Notes under the pieces: generated by a model
Seen by the model: only the letters and a program-made list of their open reading frames with translations
Database searches by the model: none
Told to the model about the DNA's origin: nothing
Shown: in pieces, positions 17,358 through 25,442 of the stretch
Layout of the letters: every line of letters starts with the position of its first letter
Numbering within the stretch: position 1 is the first letter of the stretch
Made by a program: the position numbers and the translations under genes
From: Irregularibacter muris
GTDB lineage: Bacteria; Bacillota; Clostridia; Eubacteriales; Garciellaceae
Direction of reading: 5' to 3'
Length of the DNA stretch: 40,215 bases
NCBI RefSeq assembly: GCF_024622505.1
Contig: NZ_JANKAS010000019.1
Span: 1-40,215, forward strand

Positions 17358-18824
17358 TTAAGAAACAGTTTTTGCTGAATTTTCAGGTGTGTGTTTAGAG
17401 CGTCTCCAGAATGGTCGGTATTTCACCTGATCATTTTTGTAGTATACACCAAATCCGAAATAGGCATTAAATAGTGCCATAAAGGGTGAAAGCAGCGAAA
17501 GAAAAGCAAAGGGCAAATATTCCAAAACTGGAACACCAAATACGCCTGAATAAAACACCCCGGAAACCGTCCACGGAATAATACAGTCAATCATTGTCCC
17601 TACATCCTCCATGGAACGAGAAAGAACAGAAGAATGAACATCAAGATCGTCATAGGCCTCACGAAATGCTGCCCCCGGAAGAGTGAGTGTGGTATACTGG
17701 CCACCACCACCTAACATTAGAGCAAGGCCAGCGCCTAAAGTAGTACCAATTAGAGCCTTTGAAGTGTGTACATATTTCATCACCCGTTCCATGATAGTGG
17801 AAAGAATGTTTAAATGACGAAGTACGCCTGAGAACATTCCTGCCATCATTGCTGTGAACATTACATAGGCCATACTCATGGCTCCACCTCGAGTAAGAAG
17901 ATTATCTAGACTTTCTACTCCTGTTTTAGAAACATAACCATTAATAGCTACAGAAAGTACTTCCTTGAAGGTAGTATCTTGGAAAATAACAGCCCAAATT
18001 ACGCTAAATAGAATGCCAATACCAAACGCAGCTAAGGATGGAACCCGCTTAATAGATAGAACAATAACTACAACAGGGGGGATCAACATCAAAGGATTGA
18101 TATTAAATCCAGATTCTAGTCCATTAATTAATACATTTACATTTTCAAGATCGATATTCGATTGAGCGTATTGAGCTCCTAGCACTCCATAGGCAATAAA
18201 AGAAATAAGGAACAAAGGTACTGTAGTATATAGCATAGACACAATGTGATCAAACAGCTTTGTCCCTGAACTAGCAGATGCCAAAAGTGTCGTTTCAGAT
18301 AGAGGAGAAAGCTTGTCTCCAATCACCGCACCAGATAGAATACACCCACATACCAAAGGTAGTGGAATGCCCAATCCAGATGCCACACCGATCAGTGCCA
18401 CACCCATAGTTCCAGCAGTACCCCAACTTGTGCCAGTAGCCAGTGATGTAATAACACAGATAATCAGCGTAATAGGCAAGAATAGCATGGGATTGATTAG
18501 TTTAAGCCCATAATATAACATCGACGGAACACTACCAGACGACATCCAGATTCCAATGAGCATACCTACCATAATCATGATCATTACGGCCCCTAAAACA
18601 CTTTTCCCGCCTTCAATAACCGCTTGCTCTACTTGTTCCCATTTATAGCCAACAACTAAAGCAAAAATTGCTACAACCATAATAGCAGCTAACATCGCAA
18701 TCATAATATCTACGCCTGAAATAACCAAGCTAAGTACGGTTGCCAGTGGAAGTAAAAATCCAATAAGAGCTTTTTTCATCGTTAATTCCACTTTAGGATT
18801 TTGAGTTTTTGTATTCTCACTCAT
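17358..18824 (-). CDS. NhaC-family Na+/H+ antiporter-like transporter
   Basis: The 488-residue protein contains about eleven hydrophobic helices and the NhaC signatures: ATGTSWGTAGTMGVALIG near residue 135, GAVIGDKLSPLSETT near 165-180 and the late GVLGAQ and PW-type loop (DCIIPWTVSG). NhaC relatives exchange sodium for protons or for small carboxylates (for example malate/lactate), so the operon suggests amino-acid or keto-acid exchange rather than pure pH control. AAAAGGGGG precedes the ATG by about 8 nt. It is the last gene of the ridA-patB operon, 14 bp after the lyase stop, and has its own terminator. Confidence 0.85.
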   Translation of the reverse strand: MSENTKTQNPKVELTMKKALIGFLLPLATVLSLVISGVDIMIAMLAAIMVVAIFALVVGYKWEQVEQAVIEGGKSVLGAVMIMIMVGMLIGIWMSSGSVPSMLYYGLKLINPMLFLPITLIICVITSLATGTSWGTAGTMGVALIGVASGLGIPLPLVCGCILSGAVIGDKLSPLSETTLLASASSGTKLFDHIVSMLYTTVPLFLISFIAYGVLGAQYAQSNIDLENVNVLINGLESGFNINPLMLIPPVVVIVLSIKRVPSLAAFGIGILFSVIWAVIFQDTTFKEVLSVAINGYVSKTGVESLDNLLTRGGAMSMAYVMFTAMMAGMFSGVLRHLNILSTIMERVMKYVHTSKALIGTTLGAGLALMLGGGGQYTTLTLPGAAFREAYDDLDVHSSVLSRSMEDVGTMIDCIIPWTVSGVFYSGVFGVPVLEYLPFAFLSLLSPFMALFNAYFGFGVYYKNDQVKYRPFWRRSKHTPENSAKTVS

Positions 18825-18838
18825 TCTTTTTCCCCCTT

Positions 18839-20011
18839 TTAATTTTTTACAGCTTTTATGATTCTTTCCATACCTTCTATTAAAACTTCACGCCTGCAGG
18901 CTAAGTTCAATCGTACAAATCCTTCTCCTACATCTCCAAATTTATGCCCTACTTCAACGATTACTCTTGCTTTCTTCTCAAATAGATTTTCCATAGCCGT
19001 CCTGTCAAGGCCAAGTACACGGAAATCTATCCAAACAAAATATGTAGCCTCAGCATCACCTACAACTACACCTGGTATTCCGTCTTCTAGCAATTTCTTG
19101 GTGGTATTATGGTTCTCGCTAACATAATCCATTAATTCCCTAACCCAATCATCACAGTGGTTAAAAGCTGCCTCTGTAACAGCAAGACCAAAGACATTCT
19201 TCCCATAGTTTAGATTCTGTTTTCTCAAAGATAGATTATAAGCCTCTAGCAATTCAGGATTTTCACATACCACAAAGGACTGTTTAACACCTGTTGTGTT
19301 ATAAATCTTGCTGGTAGAGTAGCAAGTAATCGTGTTCATAGATAGCTCTTTGGAAAGAGATGCAATGGGTGTATATGTTTTTCCTGGGTATAAAAGGCCA
19401 CAATATACATCATCAGACATAATGATAATATTATTCTTTAAACAGATCTCCCCTAGCTTTTCTAACTCCTCCCGACTCCATGCCCGTCCTACAGGATTAT
19501 GAGGATTACACAGCCACATAATCTTTGTTCGCGGGGTAATTGCTGCCTTAAAATGCTCATAATCCATCTCAAAATGACCATTTCTCTGGACTAGAGGGTT
19601 ATATATGGGAACCCGTCCGTTATCCCTTGTGACAGCATCAAAGCAAAAGTGCACTGGTGTTTGGAATATGATTTCATCCCCTGGCTCCGTCAGGGCTTCA
19701 ATGATTGCCCAGGAGGATGGATAAACCCCTACATGGGTGGCAATCCATTCAGGCTTTATTTCCCAGCGTCCAAGACGTTTTTGCCAGTTGATAATAGCAT
19801 CATAAAAACCTGGTTGTACAAAAGGATAGCCCAGATGACCTGCGTCTGCTACCTTATGAATTGCATCTAAAATCGGTTTGGCCGAAGGGAAATCCATGTC
19901 TGCTGTACCAAAACATAATAAATCCCTATCACCTGTTCTCTCTATTTCCGCTTCCCACTTCATTCTATTGACCTTTGAAGGGTCTATTTCCTTATGAAAA
20001 AGATTACTCAT
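18839..20011 (-). CDS. patB: PatB/MalY-family PLP-dependent C-S lyase or aminotransferase
   Basis: This fold-type I PLP enzyme of about 390 residues matches the MalY/PatB branch, with cystathionine beta-lyase activity in known members. The PLP lysine is in STSKIYNTTG (near residue 235), the Asn and Pro of CNPHNPVGR bind the cofactor, the Asp/Tyr of SDDVYCGL hold the pyridine ring, and an Arg near the C-terminus (VRLNLACRRE) would bind the substrate carboxylate. The ATG at 20011 is favoured because GGAGG lies 7 nt upstream; that site overlaps the ridA stop. Beta-elimination gives 2-aminoacrylate, the substrate of the RidA encoded just upstream, so the pair makes biochemical sense. Substrate identity is inferred. 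Confidence 0.85.
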   Translation of the reverse strand: MSNLFHKEIDPSKVNRMKWEAEIERTGDRDLLCFGTADMDFPSAKPILDAIHKVADAGHLGYPFVQPGFYDAIINWQKRLGRWEIKPEWIATHVGVYPSSWAIIEALTEPGDEIIFQTPVHFCFDAVTRDNGRVPIYNPLVQRNGHFEMDYEHFKAAITPRTKIMWLCNPHNPVGRAWSREELEKLGEICLKNNIIIMSDDVYCGLLYPGKTYTPIASLSKELSMNTITCYSTSKIYNTTGVKQSFVVCENPELLEAYNLSLRKQNLNYGKNVFGLAVTEAAFNHCDDWVRELMDYVSENHNTTKKLLEDGIPGVVVGDAEATYFVWIDFRVLGLDRTAMENLFEKKARVIVEVGHKFGDVGEGFVRLNLACRREVLIEGMERIIKAVKN

Positions 20012-20022
20012 ATTCATTCCTC

Positions 20023-20409
20023 CTAAGCACCTATTAAAGCAATGATTTCGATTTCACAAAGCACATCTTTAGGCAAGGTTTTTACCGCTACGCATGAGCG
20101 AGCTGGTTTGCTAACAAAGTATTTTGCATATACTTCGTTAAAATCTGCAAAATCGTCCATATCCTTTAAGAAGCAAGTGGTTTTTATAACCTTTTCAAAA
20201 GAGCTATTGGCTTCTTTAAGAATGTTGGAGAGATTCTGCATCACTTGTTCTGCTTGAATTTTTATCTCAGATTCTACCACTTCACCAGTTTCCGGATGAA
20301 TAGGAATCTGACCGGAAGTGAATACCATATTCCCTACAACTATGGCCTGTGAATAAGGACCTATTGCAGCTGGAGCATTTTGAGTATTTATCGGAAATAC
20401 TTTGCTCAT
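20023..20409 (-). CDS. ridA: RidA-family 2-iminobutanoate/2-iminopropanoate deaminase
   Basis: The protein of about 128 residues matches RidA over its full length: the IGPYSQA opening, the TSGQIPIHPETGE loop, and the Arg in SKPARSCVAVKTLPKD that binds the imine carboxylate, followed by the Glu of CEIEIIAL. RidA hydrolyses reactive enamines/imines such as 2-aminoacrylate to keto acid and ammonia. The start at 20409 has AAAGGAG 8 nt upstream; the in-frame ATG at 20418 is too close to it. It is the first gene of the operon, preceding the C-S lyase, and faces the YheO-type regulator across a 250-bp divergent promoter region. Confidence 0.93.
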   Translation of the reverse strand: MSKVFPINTQNAPAAIGPYSQAIVVGNMVFTSGQIPIHPETGEVVESEIKIQAEQVMQNLSNILKEANSSFEKVIKTTCFLKDMDDFADFNEVYAKYFVSKPARSCVAVKTLPKDVLCEIEIIALIGA

Positions 20410-20483
20410 TTTTTTCATCTCCTTTGATTACTAATGAATTATTGCACTAATTTTTCATATATTAAGTATAGTGCATTAAAATA

Positions 20484-20595
20484 GTTTAGTCAATGAAATA
20501 TTGTTTATTATTTTGTATTTTTTAAAACATTTTATCTCTTCTATTCCCTTTATGTATTGTAAAATGGTTTATCCAATGAAAAATAGTTAATTATT
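20484..20595. promoter_or_regulatory. divergent promoter region with a 29-bp direct repeat
   Basis: Two copies of a 29-bp element (20484-20512 and 20567-20595) agree at 24 positions. Each contains GTTTA, then CAATGAAA, then TTATT, and their starts are 83 bp apart. They lie between ridA and the YheO-type regulator gene, one nearer each gene. They are candidate operators of that regulator; binding is inferred. Confidence 0.45.
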
Positions 20596-20662
20596 GCAAA
20601 TATTGGACTAAATTATTATAATTACAATACAAAGACTTAAAGAAATTAAGGAGAGAATCTAC

Positions 20663-21322
20663 ATGAATCAATATGCTAAATTAACAGCAACAGATCGTTT
20701 AATACTGGAATCCTATAAATCCGTATTAGATGGTCTTTCGGAATTTTTAGGTCTAGGCTATGAAATTGTACTTCATAGCCTAGAGGATATTAACTGTGCC
20801 GCCATCAAAGTGATCAATGGACACTATACAGGTAGAAAGGAAGGTGCACCTATCACTGATTTAGCTCTGGAAATGCTTGCTGAAATAAAAAAAAGTGGCA
20901 ACAACCATACAAATCTTATCTATTCCAATCGAAATAATAAGGGCACCCCCATTCGTTCGGCAACCTTACCTATCACTGGAGAAAACAATCAGATTATAGG
21001 ACTGCTTTGCATCAATTTTTATATGGATATTCCACTGCACGTCTATCTTGAAAGTATAATGAAAATTGATAATGGCCATAAAGATGTAGTAGAAAATTTT
21101 GCAAATGATACAGAGATATTAATCATGTCTGCTCTGGAAAATACAAAAACTGAAGTCTTTAATAATCCCAACATTTCTACCTCCAATAAAAACAAAGAGA
21201 TCATTGCCCTGCTCAACGATAAAGGAGTTTTTAATTTGAAAGATGCTGTCATCAAGGTTGCAGAAAACCTAGGTATCTCTAAAAATACTGTATATCTTCA
21301 TCTGCGCAATCTATCGGAATAG
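20663..21322 (+). CDS. YheO/DauR-type transcriptional regulator (PAS-like domain plus helix-turn-helix)
   Basis: Residues about 12-120 match the YheO PAS-like domain (YKSVLDGLSEFLGLGYEIVL at its start, then the ITGENNQIIGLLCINF strand pair). Residues about 165-219 form the HTH_22 domain (GVFNLKDAVIKVAENLGISK, then NTVYLHLRNL). DauR of Pseudomonas, which represses D-arginine catabolism, and DguR have this architecture and are often linked to ridA genes. AAGGAG lies 9 nt before the ATG. Divergent placement beside ridA-patB-nhaC suggests control of that operon through an amino-acid ligand. A strong hairpin lies 100 bp downstream. Confidence 0.85.
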   Translation: MNQYAKLTATDRLILESYKSVLDGLSEFLGLGYEIVLHSLEDINCAAIKVINGHYTGRKEGAPITDLALEMLAEIKKSGNNHTNLIYSNRNNKGTPIRSATLPITGENNQIIGLLCINFYMDIPLHVYLESIMKIDNGHKDVVENFANDTEILIMSALENTKTEVFNNPNISTSNKNKEIIALLNDKGVFNLKDAVIKVAENLGISKNTVYLHLRNLSE

Positions 21323-21422
21323 TAGTCCAACTTTAAAAGACGCAATCCAGCATACACTCATCCTTCATCAAGAATGGGATAAAATGCTTTCACGGGGAAA
21401 AGAGTATCAAAATTACTCTAAT

Positions 21423-21469
21423 AAAATAGGAAGGTTTGCCCTTATCCTTGGGACAAACCTTCCTATTTT
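21423..21469. terminator. long perfect hairpin after the YheO-type gene (copy B of the dispersed family)
   Basis: AAAATAGGAAGGTTTG (21423-21438) pairs perfectly with CAAACCTTCCTATTTT (21454-21469), 16 bp, with an inner CCC/GGG that extends it. It could terminate the regulator transcript or the opposing glutaredoxin transcript, and its arms resemble other intergenic hairpins here. Confidence 0.65.
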
Positions 21470-21512
21470 GCTAGCCTGAGTTCAACTGATTCCTATCATT
21501 CGGGCCTATATC

Positions 21513-21758
21513 TTATTTCCTTATACTTTCTATATTTTCTTCTATCCAATTCATAATATCCATGGATTCATACATTCCCTTACCATCTATAGATAACATG
21601 GGAACTTGCATCTTGCCCCCAATTTCTAAGATAGTTGATATATATTCTCTCTGCTTGGATAGGTTGATAATTTCTATATCCAAATTTTCCTTTTCTATAA
21701 TATCCATTATAGGCTTACAGTATGCTCACATTGTTGTAATGAATAATTTTAGATTCAC
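21513..21758 (-). CDS. selenocysteine-containing glutaredoxin (in-frame TGA, U-A-Y-C active site)
   Basis: A GTG at 21758, with AGGAGG 6 nt upstream, opens a frame of 82 codons counting the stop. It reads VNLKLFITTM, then TGA at 21728-21726, then AYCKPIMDIIEKEN. The TGA falls exactly where the first active-site cysteine of a glutaredoxin stands, giving U11-A-Y-C14. The rest is a complete thioredoxin-fold glutaredoxin: the QVPML cis-proline turn at residues 51-55, GGK and the DGKGMYESMDIMNWIEEN tail that binds glutathione-like thiols. A hairpin just after the TGA fits a bacterial SECIS. An internal-ATG reading (21707) would lack the first beta-strand and the active site. Sec-glutaredoxins are known in some Clostridia. 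A sequencing error or Cys-to-stop mutation is the alternative. It lies upstream of the YheO-gene hairpin and just downstream of ileS, on the same strand as ileS. Confidence 0.82.
21695..21712 (-). promoter_or_regulatory. candidate bacterial SECIS hairpin
   Basis: On the minus strand, CTATAAT, loop GGAT and ATTATAG form a perfect 7-bp stem within the coding region. It starts 13 nt after the TGA, so the loop begins 20 nt after it. Known bacterial SECIS elements have a G in the first two loop positions at about 16-37 nt from the UGA; both conditions hold. Confidence 0.7.
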
Positions 21759-21779
21759 TTTAAACCTCCTTTCTCCTTC

Positions 21780-24700
21780 TTATTCCTTCCCTACTCTTTC
21801 CACTTTCATTCCAGTCATGTGATCATTTAGGTTTTGTTTTTCTAAGGTATCATCTTGTGCTTTTTCAATGCTTACTGCTAAGGTTTCTTGTTTGATATAT
21901 TCTTCAAAAGCTCCTACTGCCTCTTGGATAGTCTCATCTCCGTCATAGGTAATACGAATTTGATCCGTCACTTCAAAGTCTTCATTTTTTCTCATTTGTT
22001 GTACTTTAGACACCAATTCTCTAGCAAAACCTTCATTAATAAGTTCTTCTGTAAGAGTGGTATCTAGGATGACAAATAGATTGTTTTCCATTTGCACCAT
22101 AAAGCCTTCTTTAGCAGAGATATTGATCATAACAAAGTCTTTTTTAATCTCTACTTCTTCCCCATCTAAATTGAGAAGCAGGCTTTCTCCTGCCTCTAGC
22201 TTAGGGGCCACTTCATTGGCATTTAGCTTACTTAGTTCTTTTCCTAATAATTTAATCTTAGGTCCTAGGATGGGTCCAGCGACTTTAAAGTTTGGCTTTA
22301 GGTTAAAGTCCATAAAAGCATTTAGGTCTTTTTCGAAGTCTACTTCTTTGACATTAAGCTCTTCTTCCATCAAGGGTACTAGATCAGAAATTAAGTCCTC
22401 ATATTTCCCATCAATAAGCACTTTTTGTAGAGGTTGGCGAACTTTGATTTGTTCTTGAGCACGGGCTGCTCTACCTAGGCCTACTAAATCTCTTACTAAG
22501 TCCATTCTTTCTTCTACTTTTTTAGCAATTAAGTCTTCATTCACCACAGGATAATCTGCCAGATGTACGGAAATTTTTCCTGTAAGATTTTGATAGATTT
22601 CTTCGGAGATATAGGGAGCAAAGGGAGCAATAAGTCTTGACAAGCCTTCTAGTACTTCAAAGGTGGTATTATACACTGCTTTTTTGTCCTCAGTAAGCTC
22701 GCTATCCCAGAATCTTCTTCTATTTCTTCGGATATACCAGTTGGATAAATCCTCATTGACAAAGTCTTGAATCTTCCTTACCGCCTTAGTTAGGTCAAAG
22801 ATGGAAAGCTCAGATTCTACTTCCTTTACTAAGCTATTGTATTTGGATAAAATCCAACGATCAATTTCAGGACGGTTGTTGTATTCTACGAAAAACTCCC
22901 TAGGGTTTACTTCATCAGTATTGGCATAAAGGGTAAAGAAAGTATAGACATTTCTTAGGGTCCCAAAGAATTTGCTTTGGACTTCCTTTAGACCTTCGAT
23001 ATCAAAACGAGTAGGCGTCCAGGCTGGGGATACATAAAGTAGATACCAACGTAATACGTCTGCACCGTATTCATCAAATAGTGTAAAGGGATCTACGGTA
23101 TTGCCCCTAGATTTGGACATCTTTCTGCCTTCTTTGTCCAAGATAAGGTCATTGACCAATACTCTTTTGTAAGGAGCCATGTCCTTCACAAAGGTTCCAA
23201 TCACCATGAGAGAATAGAACCATCCTCTTGTCTGATCAATCCCCTCACAGATAAAATCTGCTGGGAATTGATTTTCAAACTCTTCTTTATTTTCAAAGGG
23301 GTAATGTTGTTGGGCAAAGGGCATGGAGCCACTATCAAACCAACAGTCAATTACCTCTGTCACCCTCGTCATCTTCCCATTACACTTTTCACAGTGTAAA
23401 TGGACATCATCCACATAGGGGCGGTGTAATTCAATATTTTCATCAATATCTTCTATGGCTCTTTGGGCTAGCTCTGCTCTAGAACCTACAGAAGTGATAT
23501 GATCGCAGTCTTCACATCTCCATAGGTTTAAAGGTGTCCCCCAATAACGGGTTCTAGAGATGGCCCAGTCATTTACATTTTCTAACCAGTTGCCAAAGCG
23601 TTTTTCCCCTACATAATCTGGATACCATCCTACAGTATTATTGTTTTCAATCAGCTTATCCTTTAACTTGGTTACTTCGATATACCAACTAGGTTTAGCA
23701 TAATATAATAAAGGGGTAGAACATCTCCAGCAATGGGGATAGTTATGCTCCATTTTTTCTTTTTTGAATAACTTGCCTTCTTTATGCAGCCATTTGATGA
23801 TGTCGATATCGGCATCCATAACAAATTGACCTTCCCAGGGAGTAGTGGTATACTTTCCATCCTCTGCTACAGGCTGCAATACTGGAAGGTCATAACGTCT
23901 ACCTACCTGATAGTCATCTTCCCCAAAGGCAGGGGCAATGTGTACAATCCCTGTACCATCCTCTATGGTAACATAATCTGCTACCGTCACATAGAAGGCT
24001 TTTTTATCTGCCTTTACAAAGGGCATGAGCTGTTCGTATTGAATATATTCTAAGTCCTTGCCCTTCATTTCTTCAATTACTTCATAGTCTTCTCCCATAA
24101 CCTTATCTGCCAAAGATTTTGCTAAGATAAACACGTTATCCTGACTTTTTACCTTTACATAGGTGACTTCAGGATGTACGGCCAAGGCTACGTTGGAAGC
24201 TAGGGTCCAAGGCGTGGTTGTCCATACTAAAAAATGTTCATCGGCGTCTTTTCTCTTAAAGGCCGCAATTACTGTATTGGATTTGATTTCTTTGTACCCT
24301 TGAGCCACCTCATGGGAAGCAAGACCTGTTCCACAACGGGGACAGTAGGGCAGGATCTTGTGCCCTTCATAAATATAACCTTCTTTGTGGAACTTATCTA
24401 AAATCCACCATACCGATTCAATGTAATTATTGTCCAAAGTGATGTAAGGATTGTCCAAATCCACAAAGTATGCCATTCTTTCAGTCATTTCTCTCCACTG
24501 TTTTTCATAGGAGAAAACTGAATGCCTACATCTGTCATTAAACTCTGCTAATCCGTATTCTTCAATTTCTTGCTTACTCGAAAGACTTAATTGTTTTTCC
24601 ACTTCAATTTCTACAGGTAAACCATGGGTATCCCAACCTGCTTTTCTCTTTACTTGGTAACCCTGCATGGTTTTATGTCTACATACCGAGTCCTTTAGGG

Positions 24701-24890
24701 TACGGGAAATAACATGATGAATGCCTGGACGACCATTGGCTGTAGGAGGCCCTTCATAAAATACAAAGGGTTTTGCTCCTTCACGATTTCCAATGGTCTT
24801 CTCTAAAATATTTTTTTCTTTCCAAAAAGCCGCAAGTTCTTTTTCCCGATTGGCGATGGGCTCATTGGATAAGTTTTTAAACTTTGCCAT
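21780..24890 (-). CDS. ileS: isoleucyl-tRNA synthetase, eukaryote-like (IleS2) type
   Basis: The 1036-residue class Ia synthetase charges tRNA-Ile. The HIGH-region is GPPTANGRPGIHHVISR near residue 50, and KMSKSRGNT lies near residue 600. An editing domain lies between them, with TTTPWTLASNVAL. Cysteine pairs (HCWRC, CEDC, CEKC) and the WYLLYVSPAWTPTRFD stretch mark the longer eukaryote-like class found in many Clostridia, members of which are often insensitive to mupirocin. The C-terminus carries the anticodon-binding and extra domains of that class. It has AAAGGA before the ATG and is controlled by an Ile-type T-box about 240 bp upstream. Confidence 0.95.
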   Translation of the reverse strand: MAKFKNLSNEPIANREKELAAFWKEKNILEKTIGNREGAKPFVFYEGPPTANGRPGIHHVISRTLKDSVCRHKTMQGYQVKRKAGWDTHGLPVEIEVEKQLSLSSKQEIEEYGLAEFNDRCRHSVFSYEKQWREMTERMAYFVDLDNPYITLDNNYIESVWWILDKFHKEGYIYEGHKILPYCPRCGTGLASHEVAQGYKEIKSNTVIAAFKRKDADEHFLVWTTTPWTLASNVALAVHPEVTYVKVKSQDNVFILAKSLADKVMGEDYEVIEEMKGKDLEYIQYEQLMPFVKADKKAFYVTVADYVTIEDGTGIVHIAPAFGEDDYQVGRRYDLPVLQPVAEDGKYTTTPWEGQFVMDADIDIIKWLHKEGKLFKKEKMEHNYPHCWRCSTPLLYYAKPSWYIEVTKLKDKLIENNNTVGWYPDYVGEKRFGNWLENVNDWAISRTRYWGTPLNLWRCEDCDHITSVGSRAELAQRAIEDIDENIELHRPYVDDVHLHCEKCNGKMTRVTEVIDCWFDSGSMPFAQQHYPFENKEEFENQFPADFICEGIDQTRGWFYSLMVIGTFVKDMAPYKRVLVNDLILDKEGRKMSKSRGNTVDPFTLFDEYGADVLRWYLLYVSPAWTPTRFDIEGLKEVQSKFFGTLRNVYTFFTLYANTDEVNPREFFVEYNNRPEIDRWILSKYNSLVKEVESELSIFDLTKAVRKIQDFVNEDLSNWYIRRNRRRFWDSELTEDKKAVYNTTFEVLEGLSRLIAPFAPYISEEIYQNLTGKISVHLADYPVVNEDLIAKKVEERMDLVRDLVGLGRAARAQEQIKVRQPLQKVLIDGKYEDLISDLVPLMEEELNVKEVDFEKDLNAFMDFNLKPNFKVAGPILGPKIKLLGKELSKLNANEVAPKLEAGESLLLNLDGEEVEIKKDFVMINISAKEGFMVQMENNLFVILDTTLTEELINEGFARELVSKVQQMRKNEDFEVTDQIRITYDGDETIQEAVGAFEEYIKQETLAVSIEKAQDDTLEKQNLNDHMTGMKVERVGKE

Positions 24891-24982
24891 TTATACTCAA
24901 TCCTTTCTACACAACTATTTCATTTTATATTTTCACAAGGAAACAATTCCTATTGCTCCAGTGAAAGTTGAAAATTAAAAAG

Positions 24983-25080
24983 AGCAGCAAAGCTGCTTCC
25001 ACTAGGAAACCCTAGGTTCCCTTCGGCGATGGCAAAATACGCCATCTGAGCACCCTCCTAATGCGGCAGGGAAAATTCCC
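24983..25080. repeat. GC-rich block of modular hairpins between T-box and ileS
   Basis: Four short inverted repeats follow each other: AGCAGC/GCTGCT (24983-24997), CTAGG/CCTAG (25002-25015), GATGGC/GCCATC (25028-25046) and GGGAAAATTCCC (25069-25080). The stretch is much richer in GC than its surroundings and lies inside the transcribed ileS leader, after the T-box terminator. It looks like an inserted repetitive element (REP/MITE-like) or a structured RNA; neither is proven. Confidence 0.5.
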
Positions 25081-25091
25081 CTACAACCCCT

Positions 25092-25134
25092 TTTTTTATT
25101 AAATAGGAAAGTTCTACTTCTATTTAATAAAAAA
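25092..25134. repeat. AT-rich hairpin after the T-box terminator (copy C of the dispersed family)
   Basis: A 15-bp stem has inner arms ATTAAATAG (25098-25106) and CTATTTAAT (25120-25128), extended by T and A runs. Its outer arm doubles as the U-run of the T-box terminator. The core ATAGGAAAGTTCT resembles the other hairpin copies. Confidence 0.5.
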
Positions 25135-25379
25135 TCCCTAAGCAATCGCTTAGGGACGAATAAACCGTGGTACCACCCTGGTTATAAGAGAATTCCTCTT
25201 ATCACTTAAACTTCTTAACGCATAGTTACGTAATCCCTTACTGACTTTCAGGGATTCAGCTCCGAGGTGATCTCATAAAGAAATTCCATCATAATCTCTC
25301 AGCTCTAGGATTATCTCTCTGTAAATATCTTTCCTTTACTACTGTCCTCTTCTTTGCCTTTTTCTCTTATAGGGTTTTA
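25135..25379 (-). promoter_or_regulatory. T-box riboswitch leader of ileS (Ile specifier)
   Basis: The T-box core AACCAGGGTGGTACCACGG is at 25183-25165 on the minus strand. It is followed by the intrinsic terminator TCCCTAAGC/GCTTAGGGA (25135-25156) with a U-run. Upstream, stem I shows the GAGAGATTATGATGG and GAGATCACCTCGGAGCTG segments. The ATC in the latter is in the position of the specifier codon and encodes isoleucine, which agrees with ileS. Uncharged tRNA-Ile should stabilise the antiterminator and permit ileS expression. Confidence 0.93.
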
Positions 25380-25385
25380 TTCTTT

Positions 25386-25415
25386 ATTTTACCCACATTT
25401 CCTGTAAAAAGTCAA
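25386..25415 (-). promoter_or_regulatory. sigma-A promoter of the T-box-ileS transcript
   Basis: TTGACT at 25415-25410 and TAAAAT at 25391-25386, with an 18-nt spacer, lie just before the T-box leader on the minus strand. Confidence 0.75.
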
Positions 25416-25442
25416 GTTTTGTGTTTTCTGTAGAATCTGTTT

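Noticed and set aside
22057-22458. 133-codon plus-strand frame inside ileS
   Set aside because: It is the antisense of a well-supported ileS gene, without a ribosome site.
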